Assembly: GCF_954871325.1 (NCBI RefSeq)
Contig: NC_088778.1
Span: forward strand, 5,427,743 to 5,491,742
Length of the DNA stretch: 64,000 nucleotides
Reading direction: 5' to 3'
Origin: Gordionus sp. m RMFG-2023
Lineage: Eukaryota > Nematomorpha > Gordioida > Chordodea > Parachordodidae
The position numbers and the translations under genes were made by a program. The notes under the pieces are model-generated. The model was not told the DNA's origin. It saw nothing but the letters and a program-made list of their open reading frames with translations, and ran no database searches. Positions 40,401-47,355 of the stretch are shown in pieces (within the stretch, counting starts at the first letter, position 1; each line of letters begins with the position of its first letter).

Positions 40401-43400
40401 ACAAAAAAAAAGAGAGAATTTACCTATAAGTGATGATGATAAGCCTTCTTTTAGAATTTGCTCTAAATTTTGAGGGCACGCTTTTTGAGGGGTCAAACAA
40501 GCACTAACATTGCATTCGCAATGAACAGGAAAATTTCGAATACCATTATCGCGACTGGAGTTTAGAAATACTGGGTATGAATCTGATGGGCATTTGTGAT
40601 TTGTGATGGCATCCTCATTTATGGCTCTTTTGTACCTTTCAACTTTTGTAATTTAAAATAAATTTTGGTTATTTTTTAAATTAATACATTTTTATTATAA
40701 CGATGAATATAACTAATAAATTCATAACAAATTTATTATATTACATTTTAAAACATTCTAAAGTATTAACTTACTTAAACATTATTAGTGAGAACTAAAG
40801 GCGATCAGAACTGGCTAAAATAGAAATTCTTACGCTTAAATATGGTAGGTTCTATGTATATATAACTTTAAAAGTTTGTTTTTTACATCCTGTTGTGTAG
40901 AACAAATGTTAATAGTTTTTTTTTTAAAAAAACGTATCCGGCCGTCTAGCCTGAACGGGTTTGGCCGGGCTGGGTCTATTTTAAAAAAATACCGGGCCGG
41001 GTTGAGAAAATACTTTTTTATTTTTATTTCGGGTCGGGCTCTTCGGGACAAATAAAAAAATTCGTTCGGGATAGGACCGGGCAAGACAAGTTTTTTATAA
41101 ATAAAATCGGATTGGGCTTTAGCAGGCCCTATGCAGATTACCTATCTCTGTTACCTCTATAAGTGGGCTGAATTTTTGAAAATGGGAAATTAATAATTCA
41201 GATTAGTATGCAAAAATAATTTCTGATCTACTCGAGAAAGAATATTGACGCGCCACTTTACAATTTGATAGTTCCTCTATTATTAGCAGTTTTCTCTAAT
41301 TCTTAGTAAGCTATAAAAAAAACGGGGAAACCTAGTTTTTAGCCTAAAAACTATCACCTCAATCTCTAATTTTTCTTTGAAATTTAAGCTCTCAGCTTTG
41401 AAGAAAACGGATATAAATTAATTCGTATCTCAATGCTTGGCTTTTTCAGCACCCGCCTGTATACTTAGCGGTATTAGTCGATTTTTTTGCTATCACCCAA
41501 CTATAGGCGGTCATAGTTGAGTTATTAACTATCATCTTACCTCTGTTACGTATCAATGCTAGTTAATATACAGAAAATTTAAAATTAATAATATAATATC
41601 AGAGAGTAGTTAAACTATCATCTTACTCTCTGTTACGTATCAATGCTAGTTAATATACAGAAAAATTTAAAATTAATAATATAATATCAGAGACCTACCC
41701 CGATCGGATTCGCATAGTATTATCTAAAAAATCTGGCCTTGGAGCCTATTCCTTTTTTTCTTTAAATGCATTAAAAAACCACGTGATGGATCATTAAGCA
41801 TTCTTTGTTCGCTTCCCATATTCCTAATCTTATATAAAATGGCGAATAATTTTTAAAAATCTGGCAAATTTTTTTTAAATGAGGAAGGAAAAACAAAATA
41901 GAGAAGCCATAAAACAATTTTTTTATAGACATACCAAAAAATAATAATAAAATAAACTGAAAGTCATTAAGCACAAAAAACACCTTTTTACATATTATGC
42001 AACAGGTTCTCCTTTTATACGAAAATAGTAGTGTCAAAAACAAAATTATACCTAAAAAATTAAGAAAAAATACAAATATTTAAAATTATTCAAATAATTT
42101 TATATTTTTAATATGTAAATGAGAAGACATAAATATTATTTTCGCGAAAAAAAATTTACAAGACATTAAAGAAAAGGCCTGAACTCAAAAAATTTAATTC
42201 AAAAATGTGATAAATAATATTTCTAAAAAAAAGTGAAGGGGGAAAAAATTGACGTCGTAAAATTGGCTAAGCCTTTAGGTATGTTTGGGAGCCGACAAAA
42301 TTGGGGATAATTTTGTTAAAACTTAATGAGTGGATGATAAATATAGCTTGGGGTCGTTGTTTAGCAAAGTTTTATTTGATCCCCCCCCCCTCCTTTTTTT
42401 AAGAGTTCCATTATACCCCCCAAATCATGCCCTGTTCCATATCTATTACATACAAATCCAGTACACGACAGAAAGAAGAAAAAAAAGAGTTCAGAAATAT
42501 AGGTTCCGTCAGGAATTGAGCCGGCAAAACAGGGTATATGTTTAGATGCATCAATCTAGCCCTTACCCATCAGTATAGTGGCATAGTTTTTTTATTTAAA
42601 TTATATAGATATGACTACGAGATTTAATATTTAATGAAAGAATAGCCACAGGTTACAAATGGTTCTATGATTGGTTTAGTATATTTCAGATATATGGTTC
42701 GACCCATCGAGGACCGAATTATTATCATTTTAAAAAAAATCCGAAAATAAAATTATTAATATGTTGTCAAATAAATATATAGAATGTAAATCATTTTAAA
42801 ATGAACATAATTTTTAAAAAAAAGAATTCTGCTTAAAAATGGGAAATTAAAACCTTGTCATTGTCAGGCTTAAACTTTGACATGTGCTTAATCACTGATT
42901 TTCTTTCAAGAATTTATTATACTTAGCGGCTAAAATGTTATATTTATGATCTCGGTAGAAATAGTATTTAAACATTTAGTTTGGTCATCTCCTCGCTTAA
43001 AATATAACATTTTTAATATTTTGATCCGATAATTTTAGTTAAAATTTTAGTCGGCTAAATAATATTCATACAAAATTTGGTGTATTTTTGTTTATTATAC
43101 ATTTTGAGATATATTATTAATATGCTGATTTTCAATACGTATCATTTTTAGGCAAAAAAACGTTCTTTTATAATGTTTTAATTATGATATATGATACGAC
43201 CAAGACCATACCAGCTCGTTCTATCGTTTTATATAGCATAAAATTTTAAGATAGCAAGCCAAAAATCTAACGTTGTCAAATATCATTTCCAAGAATTTTG
43301 ATATTTTGCGTGTTTGTAATTTAAAATTTTATCTTCAAATGTAATGATTATATTTTATAATATATTTTGAAACTATTCTGTATGATTTATAACTCTATAT

Positions 43401-46005
43401 TTTTATCTTTTTTATATAATAGCTAGAAAACTCTCAATTTTTCAAACTTTCAAAAATGGCTTTAGCCTGAAAAAAAAATATATGCTATTGTTTATTCGGT
43501 GTTTAAATATTTTTTAATTTAGAGGATAAAAAAATTTAGATGGTATCCTGGTGTCTTATTTTTAAATTGTCATCTGTTTAGCCGACTATATAGCTGATTT
43601 ACGTAAAGGATCATTTGTTTGTTAGCAATATAATATTTATTTAATCTAACAAAACTTACAGCAAACCAAAAGAGTGTTCTAATTCAAAATATGTTTAACC
43701 TGGTTGTACTAAACAGAAATATGTTTTATAAATAAGACGGACCGAGACATGGCATTATGTCTTTTATTATCATAGGATCAACTTTAAAAAGAATAATAGA
43801 GAGTAGAGTTAGATTAAATAATATATTATGGGTTATAAATATATAAAGTATATAAAACAAAATTTATGTATCGAAATATTATCACATTTAATTTAATTCG
43901 GCATCCAACCTAACCTATTTCAGTACATTTAGATTTCCCCTTCCCATGTTCAACTCAGGGTTATTGCCAGAATATCATATTCTATAAGCTATCTAGATAT
44001 TTGAAGTCAGAGAAAATTTTTAAAGCTTAATAGCTTGTTTTTAAAAAGATGGTATGGGTTTGATTTGAATTTATTTTTGGATTTTGGGATATAATTCATT
44101 TTCACTCCTATATATAAATGGTGGATTTTCTATAGCAAATTCGTATAAACTTTATGTTTATTATTTTTACAATAAATTTGTTTAATTGATAATATAAAAC
44201 ACATTATTTCCGTAGAAAAACATATTTTAAATACATTATCTTAACGATGAAATTATTTCTATAACACAACATAAACCGTTTTTTTTTAAATTTTTTTATA
44301 TATATATTAAAACCCAGAAAAAAACGTTAATGCTCGATAAAATTAGCTTTAAATTTAAAATTTAATTCTTAAAATAGTTCAAAAATTTAATAATAATACA
44401 TCTCCTTTGTGCACATCATCAATTCATCCATCAGCTTTTAATGATTATTTACATATTTTTTTTTCAAATATAAAATATCTTTTTGAAGTATAAATTTAGT
44501 ACTAATTAAATTTCATTTTCGAACTAAAACTGTTAGTTTTTATTGTTACCTCCCCTCCAAAAAAAATATTATTTAAAAATTATAATTACTGTTTTCTTTA
44601 GATATTTATGGTTTTTTTCTTATATGTAAAAGTTTGATAATTTATGAGCTTTTGAATTTATATTGGTTAATCGAAAAATAAATCATTTTAAATTGATATT
44701 TTCTTGCTTATCTTTCTTTCTGTCTTTCTTTCAAATATCGATATACCTGTTTTCTAAGGTTATTTTAGTAATTAATAATTAATATTTTAAAATATTTGTT
44801 TTTTTTACTATGATTAAAATCGGAATTGAAGGAATTCAGTGAATCCTGGCATTCTTCGAGATCACGGAATGGAAATAGAACGTCATATTTATCGCAAATC
44901 CTTATGGATTGGCACAAGCATAAGCCGCCGATAATTTTGCATCCTGAATAATTCCTATAGTTATACTCCACTGGACACAATAGGTTGTTGAGCGATTCTT
45001 ACCATTTTAAAATGAAGGATTTTAATTTTTTTTTAAAAAACCTGATTTTTATTAATATTTATTGGGGAAAAAAATATAAAAATTAATTTAATATTAAAAA
45101 ATTTGAACCGCAAATTTGTAAAATTTTATATAGAGAGTTGTTTATTTTATTTAAGGTGTGAAAGAAACGTAAACTACAAGGTGTTTAAATTATCTTATTT
45201 TTTTTAAATTTAAACCAGGTATGATATGGTAAATGATTTCCACATAGCAAAATAGAAAGAAAATAAAAAGAATGAATGAAATATTTAAAAAAATAATGAA
45301 AATAAATAATAAAAAACAAAAAGCATTTTAAATTCTTCAAGGATTTTTCTCTCTATTCCATTCCTAAACAATTTTATAATTTTTTTTTTTTTGAAACCAG
45401 CAAATCATAAAAATGAATTACCAGTTTATTTAAGAGAAGGAAACAAAACGCATTGAAAAATATCCATGAAATTTTGATATAATATAATTTTTACGATTAA
45501 TCGGTAAAAATAATTGCAATTTTATATTTTAATCTCCAAAATTTATCTAGATATTAGATAAATTTTCTTTATCTAGAAATTTATACTTCATTTATAATCA
45601 ATAACGTTTAAAAAAAATTTTCTTTATCAATAATACAAAATATGTGAAATAACCTTGTTCCAAGCATAGTCCATTGTAACCGGGTTCTACAAGGCAAATT
45701 GCCTCCGAATTACATATAGCTTCACCAAAATCCTTGGAATCTACAATCGAATCGATAAAGTTATCATTTTGTGGAATCCTTTGACTGGAGTTGAAGGTAG
45801 TACAAAGGCCGGTAGTCAATTCGGCACAAGTGGCACAACAACTAATCCGGTCTCGGGTTAGGCTATAACCGGGTGGGCATTTGACAAATTTAGGGCAGCT
45901 AGTAAACATCGCTAACGGGTTTTTGCCGTAACAATTATCTGGATAAGCTTCCAAGCATTTTGGCGGGCATATAAGGATTGCGAAGAAGATAATGACCGAA
46001 TTCAT
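27617..46005 (-). CDS. CRIM1: CRIM1-like transmembrane VWC-domain protein, 13 exons
   Basis: Predicted exons in transcript order: 46005-45654, 44997-44809, 40642-40424, 40368-40252, 37541-37418, 36452-36319, 35280-35032, 34862-34587, 34195-33932, 33134-32853, 31923-31858, 28711-28490, 28437-27617. All junctions use GT-AG and keep phase, giving 3315 nt and 1104 residues (human CRIM1 has 1036). Order: signal peptide; IGFBP-like domain (about 10-117); a CRIM1-specific segment YSGCKIIGGLCLCQSIRIC matching human AGCNIINGKCECNTIRTC; two CRIM1 cysteine modules ending PGKCCPVFEC and PGTCCDFYEC; five VWC (CR) domains in exons 7, 8, 9, 10-11 and 12; a transmembrane helix (about 886-920); and a cytoplasmic tail of about 185 residues. 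In vertebrates CRIM1 is a cell-surface protein that binds BMPs through its CR domains and limits their maturation and delivery. C. elegans crm-1 modulates the DBL-1 pathway. The antistasin repeats of vertebrate CRIM1 are missing. Exon edges are from sequence alone and not confirmed by transcripts. Confidence 0.9.
28490..28711 (-). CDS. CRIM1: CRIM1-like exon 12: VWC domain 5
   Basis: Encodes NSCKSRNVTYGHESVWKQDA, CTGCKCSFGKIKCYSQIC and GKCCPVCL. It matches the last human VWC domain (CHFSGKAYADEERWDLDSCTHCYC...GSCCPMC). A longer open frame in another phase overlaps it and is a shadow. Acceptor ATTATCAG|AGGAA (weak pyrimidine tract, chosen for phase) and donor CTTAG|GTTTAT, both phase 1. Confidence 0.86.
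   Translation of the reverse strand, partial: RKSHSAPRKKSIRLEKTPAKVEMSRTVTNQCGSKMLVPDVNALLAKSNVILKYAPNSIVRRHICKKGNVVPYA
28712..29313 (-). other. Part of CRIM1-like intron 11 next to exon 12
   Basis: No gene. A patch at 28945-28985 with AACCCG/CGGGTT words (cgaaacccgacccgagg, cgggacgggttttaaac) resembles one end of a small word-repeat transposon; the other end was not found. Confidence 0.45.
29322..30119. mobile_element. hAT element with GGTCAATTGACC words and perfect target duplication
   Basis: The 798-bp element starts with canonical hAT CAGGGTTG and ends with CAACCCTG. GTTTAAAT is duplicated exactly (29314-29321 and 30120-30127). Palindromes GACCGGTCAAATACG and GGTCAATTGACCG are repeated inside both ends. 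The interior reads on the minus strand as ...YESEQDSDTDSYTLVIE with a stop, the likely end of a decayed transposase frame, and is similar to the interior of the copy starting at 49298. It lies in intron 11 of the CRIM1-like gene. Confidence 0.9.
30350..30445 (+). repeat. tRNA-derived SINE fragment
   Basis: It contains GCCTAGTCGGAGAGTG (A-box-like) and a good pol III B box GGTTCGAATCC at 30396-30406, then CAGCGAGGACAGG and TTTTTTCTGAAACC. The same order of motifs recurs inverted at 56620-56765. The flanks cannot form a tRNA acceptor stem, so it is a SINE head rather than a tRNA gene. Located in intron 11 of the CRIM1-like gene. Confidence 0.7.
30930..31712 (+). pseudogene. Degenerate hAT transposase (DUF4371/ZMYM1-like) element
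   Basis: The left end resembles CAGGCTCGTAGTCAACGGGG and the right end ACCCCCGTTCTCATGTAGAC, both like other hAT termini in the window. Between them, pieces of the transposase are readable: TSCAAGKKKLQKACMTRCIL then EEAILYALEEISESAETDIS (the TRW...RHxAV...L region), and near 31550 VPIITSTNERTFSSLQRIK, the C-terminal dimerisation motif. The frame is broken at several points, so it is inactive. It lies in intron 11 of the CRIM1-like gene. A separate terminus stub (cgtcgacatgacagg) lies at 30705-30735. Confidence 0.75.
31858..31923 (-). CDS. CRIM1: CRIM1-like exon 11: 66-bp microexon closing VWC domain 4
   Basis: Encodes SERLKGSNIDANSGCCSSCL. It was identified because exon 10 lacks the closing CCxxC, and this is the only stretch in the region that gives one with matching phase. 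Acceptor TTGAAAG|GTTTATC and donor TTTAG|GTAAAAA, phase 1 at both ends. A 22-codon exon carrying only the end of a domain is unusual in an otherwise one-domain-per-exon layout. Confidence 0.78.
31924..32252 (-). other. Remainder of CRIM1-like intron 10
   Basis: Plain AT-rich intron DNA between exon 11 and the GGTCC-type MITE. No further features. Confidence 0.5.
32253..32810. mobile_element. hAT-type MITE with GGTCCGGTCC words and perfect target duplication
   Basis: A 558-bp element beginning TAGTGTTTGCAACGGTCCGG and ending in its inverse CCGGACCGTTGCAAACACTA. TGAGGCAC is duplicated exactly (32245-32252 and 32811-32818), as expected for hAT insertion. Arrays of GGTCC/GGACC words lie inside both ends; the AT-rich middle encodes nothing. 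It lies in intron 10 of the CRIM1-like gene, 35 bp from the donor end of exon 10 when the duplication is counted. Intact ends suggest it is fairly young. Confidence 0.92.
32853..33134 (-). CDS. CRIM1: CRIM1-like exon 10: VWC domain 4, N-terminal part
   Basis: Encodes a leader with YTICDGEEKYIDKAFIPP and then WWVDKCILCTCSQRYRLVFC and NCPPAPC. It stops before the CCxxC that closes a VWC domain, which is supplied by exon 11. The spacing between the first cysteine and the WWVDKC motif is longer than usual. Acceptor CATAG|ATTCAG and donor AAGA|GTATAA, both phase 1. Confidence 0.87.
33135..33931 (-). other. CRIM1-like intron 9
   Basis: AT-rich, with adjacent poly-T and poly-G runs at about 33170-33193. 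No gene or intact element seen. Confidence 0.55.
33932..34195 (-). CDS. CRIM1: CRIM1-like exon 9: VWC domain 3
   Basis: Encodes FASEETWKEDCRICYCMDGV, TMCTLISCSIPKCEKP and GDCCPRC. It best matches the human VWC domain after the antistasin block (NEESWHDGCRECYCLNGREMCALITCPVPAC). Acceptor ACCAG|GGTTATT and donor AAAG|GTATAC, both phase 1. Confidence 0.92.
34587..34862 (-). CDS. CRIM1: CRIM1-like exon 8: VWC domain 2
   Basis: Encodes CTLENGLTYRIKETWKENDC, EICVCMEGGKVECTSQMC and GICCPLC. Acceptor CCCCAG|AAAGCC and donor TTTA|GTATGA, both phase 1. It corresponds to human VWC2 (GDRWREDDCTFCQCVNGERHC). In vertebrates the antistasin repeats follow here; in this gene exon 9 follows directly. Confidence 0.9.
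35032..35280 (-). CDS. CRIM1: CRIM1-like exon 7: VWC domain 1
   Basis: Encodes CKFNQKVYYDGQEWFSGGEN, CVKCYCKAGLTFCRVLKC and the CCSHC ending. It lines up with human VWC1 CVFNNVEYYDGDMF...NCRFCRCQGGVAICFTAQC. Acceptor TACCAG|CTCAAG and donor AAAG|GTAAAG, both phase 1. The first open-frame ATG upstream lies in the intron and is not used. Confidence 0.92.
35281..36318 (-). other. CRIM1-like intron 6
   Basis: AT-rich intron. It contains a poly-C run at about 36140-36155 and a G-rich patch near 36260. No gene or intact mobile element seen. Confidence 0.55.
36319..36452 (-). CDS. CRIM1: CRIM1-like exon 6: end of second cysteine module
   Basis: Encodes CQCLKELCEPTGSTIC, then GIPGTCCDFYECRK, matching human RCECLSGLCGFPVCEVGST...GTPGKCCDVFECV. 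Acceptor CAACAG|TTGTC (phase 2), donor ATTA|GTTATA (phase 1). Confidence 0.9.
36962..37277. mobile_element. Long-TIR (fold-back) MITE with perfect 8-bp target duplication
   Basis: It begins CAATGACATATAATAATACC and ends with the inverse ATAATATGTCATTG. The arms pair imperfectly over most of the 316 bp, including GCCATTTTGGTTA near 37015 and TAACCAAAATGGC-like GGTTACCAAAATGGCGG near 37180. GAAAATGT is duplicated exactly on both sides (36954-36961 and 37278-37285). It sits in intron 5 of the CRIM1-like gene. The 8-bp duplication fits hAT, P or Merlin superfamilies; the ends are not a classic match to any. The open frames across it are products of the inverted repeat. Confidence 0.88.
37418..37541 (-). 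CDS. CRIM1: CRIM1-like exon 5: second cysteine module, N-terminal part
   Basis: Encodes DVCYETICPNEERNFSCSGD, then PKYCCSVPQ, matching human VDCRTVECPPVQQTACPPDS...DGCCTLPTR. Acceptor TTTAG|ACGAA (phase 1), donor CAAGG|GTAAAA (phase 2, the only non-phase-1 junction in the gene). Confidence 0.88.
37542..40251 (-). other. CRIM1-like intron 4, with a transposon end and an orphan coding remnant
   Basis: At 37905-37985, GCCGGTG/CGGCGT words (cagcggcgtttcatgccg, tatcggcgtgag) look like the subterminal array of one end of a small transposon. At about 39040-39310 on the minus strand an AT-moderate stretch reads as MLRDVSDEENMSITLARI... and, in another frame, IRFKAFDLDDLINSEKQQ..., ending in EEDLFIEEF-like acidic residues. 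This is protein-like but unassigned and does not fit CRIM1. No other genes seen. Confidence 0.5.
40252..40368 (-). CDS. CRIM1: CRIM1-like exon 4: end of first cysteine module
   Basis: Encodes GYKTVQLRPGYTEHPGKCC and PVFECLP, the module end corresponding to human KPGECCDLYECKP. It is separated from exon 3 by a 55-bp intron, far shorter than the others. Donor CTAAAG|GTTTTT, phase 1. Confidence 0.85.
40424..40642 (-). CDS. CRIM1: CRIM1-like exon 3: first CRIM1 cysteine module, N-terminal part
   Basis: Encodes HKCPSDSYPVFLN, then FPVHCECNVSACLTPQKACP, matching human CPEDSVLIEG...SRCVCNPAGCLRKVCQPG. Acceptor ACAAAAG|TTGAAAGG, donor TTATAG|GTAAAT, both phase 1. This exon has no long open frame from an ATG and was found by reading the intron DNA. 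Confidence 0.85.
40915..41150. mobile_element. GGCCCGG-word element, related to the one at 11178
   Basis: It is rich in GGCCGGGC/CGGGTC words, with an AT middle. The right end, AGGCCCTATGCAGATTACC then TATCTCTG, reads inverted as CAGAGATAGG...CTGCATAGGGCC, like the left end of the 11178 element (CAGAGATCTGCAGAGG). The left terminus is not clear. It lies in intron 2 of the CRIM1-like gene. The open frame on the minus strand is an artefact. Confidence 0.6.
41527..41693. repeat. 84-bp tandem duplication
   Basis: Two nearly identical direct copies (about 41527-41605 and 41611-41693) begin 'aactatcatcttac' and end 'ataatatcagaga'. High identity points to a recent duplication. It lies in intron 2 of the CRIM1-like gene and is non-coding. 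Confidence 0.9.
42470..42590 (-). repeat. tRNA-derived SINE fragment
   Basis: On the minus strand, TGATGGGTAAGGGC (A-box-like, 42559-42572) precedes GGCTCAATTCC (B-box-like, 42512-42522) at tRNA-like spacing. No acceptor stem can form. Located in intron 2 of the CRIM1-like gene. Confidence 0.5.
42640..42760 (+). repeat. Possible tRNA-derived SINE fragment
   Basis: 'atggttcgacccatcgagga' carries a B-box-like GGTTCGACCC at 42696-42705, and an A-box-like 'gattggtttagtat' lies upstream. Weaker than the other SINE copies. Confidence 0.4.
44809..44997 (-). CDS. CRIM1: CRIM1-like exon 2: CRIM1-specific cysteine segment
   Basis: Encodes SGCKIIGGLCLCQSIRICDK and then PFRDLEECQDSL. These line up with human CRIM1 AGCNIINGKCECNTIRTCSN and FPSQDMCLSAL. 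This segment is the most diagnostic evidence for CRIM1 rather than another chordin-like protein. Acceptor TAAG|AATCG, donor CATA|GTAAAA, both phase 1. Confidence 0.9.
44998..45653 (-). other. CRIM1-like intron 1
   Basis: AT-rich intron without recognisable elements. Confidence 0.6.
45654..46005 (-). CDS. CRIM1: CRIM1-like exon 1: signal peptide and IGFBP-like domain
   Basis: It starts at the ATG at 46005 with a hydrophobic leader MNSVIIFFAILI. The cysteine pattern CPPGYS...CCATCA...GLC and the end CLVEPGYNGLCLEQ fit the N-terminal IGFBP-like domain of CRIM1 (human CCYTCA, then CVIRPPLNG...GVC). The donor is CAAG|GTTATT, phase 1. Confidence 0.88.
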
Positions 46006-46755
46006 TGTAAGTCTTGTGAAGAATATCCAAGTATTAGGAAAAAAATACGTGTTTTTTTCCTCAAGTTCATGAAAATAATCCTTTTATATTTCTCTATATA
46101 AAAAATATATTTTTAAAAAAAATTTTTAATACAGAGATAATTCTGAGTCATTGAATTGTAATGATTTTTTTTAGGCAAAGAATATACTAAAAAACCACAA
46201 AATATTAAACTTTATTATTATAATTGAATTGTAATATTTATCTTAACCTATCCTGTAACCTGTTTAGTGTTTTTTACTAAATTTATATAATATAACATAT
46301 AAATACATTTTTGATTTTAATATATAAATTTAAAAGGTATTATATAATTAAATAATAATATTTAGAGAGATGAATGATTTAATTTGATTTAATTTTTAAA
46401 TATTTTAACATTATTTATTTTTTTTTCAAATTAAAAGGTAAGAGGATTAAGATAAATTGGAGTTCAAAAAAATAAAATTCTTAACATTTTTTTATTAACA
46501 GTTAATAAAGAAAAAATTTATATATTTAAAAGAAAAAATTAATTACAAAAAAAAAAGGTAAAATAAAATTAAATAAATAAATTGGTTTTAATTGTCTTAA
46601 TTTTTTTTATTGTTTTTTATTTGAAAGTATTTTAATATTTATTTTTGGTTTATTAGTCTTTTTATAAATTAAAATATAAAATATTGTGTTTTTAATATTT
46701 AATTTTTTCAGATATAATATGATATGTTTTATTTTTGCTTGTAAGGAAAGGAATG
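46006..46755 (-). promoter_or_regulatory. Upstream region of the CRIM1-like gene
   Basis: About 750 bp of AT-rich DNA between the start codon and the (GAAAA)n tract. It presumably contains the 5' untranslated region and core promoter, but no specific element can be identified. A transcription start within or beyond the repeat cannot be excluded. Confidence 0.35.
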
Positions 46756-47355
46756 GAAAGGAGAAGGGAAGGGAAAGAAAAGAAAAGAAAAGAAAAGAAA
46801 AGAAAAGAAAAGAAAAGAAAAGAAAAGAAAAGAAAAGAAAAGAAAAGAAAAGAAAAGAAAAGAAAAGAAAAGAAAAGAAAAGAAAAGAAAAGAAAAGAAA
46901 AGAAAAGAAAAGAAAAGAAAAGAAAAGAAAAGAAAAGAAAAGAAAAGAAAAGAAAAGAAAAGAAAAGGAAAGAAAAGAAAAGGAAAGAAAAGTAAAGAAA
47001 AGAAAAGAAAAGAAAAGAAAAGAAAAGAAAAGAAAAGAAAAGAAAAGAAAAGAAAAGAAAAGAAAAGAAAAGAAAAGAAAAGAAAAGAAAGGAAAAGAAA
47101 AGAAAAGAAAAGAAAAGAAAAGAAAAGAAAAGAAAAGAAAAGAAAAGAAAAGAAAAGAAAAGAAAAGAAAAGAAAAGAAAAGAAAAGAAAAGAAAAGAAA
47201 AGAAAAGAAAAGAAAAGAAAAGAAAAGAAAAGAAAAGAAAAGAAAAGAAAAGAAAAGAAAAGAAAAGAAAAGAAAAGAAAAGAAAAGAAAAAAAAAGAAA
47301 AGAAAAGAAAAGAAAAGAAAAGAAAAGAAAAGAAAAGAAAAAAAAAGAAAAAAGG
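46756..47355. repeat. (GAAAA)n pentanucleotide satellite-like tract
   Basis: Nearly 600 bp of AAAAG/GAAAA repeat, with a few G or A substitutions (for example near 46965-46991 and 47290) marking sub-blocks. One strand is all purine. The frames through it give only repeated RKEKK and are artefacts. It lies about 750 bp upstream of the CRIM1-like start codon. Confidence 0.97.

Larger units (their letters stand above)
40643..44808 (-). other. CRIM1-like intron 2 with repeats
   Basis: No coding sequence found. It carries two tRNA-derived SINE fragments (42470-42590 and 42640-42760), a GGCCCGG-type element at about 40915-41150, an 84-bp tandem duplication at 41527-41693 and a poly-C run near 42381. 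The rest is plain AT-rich DNA. Confidence 0.6.
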
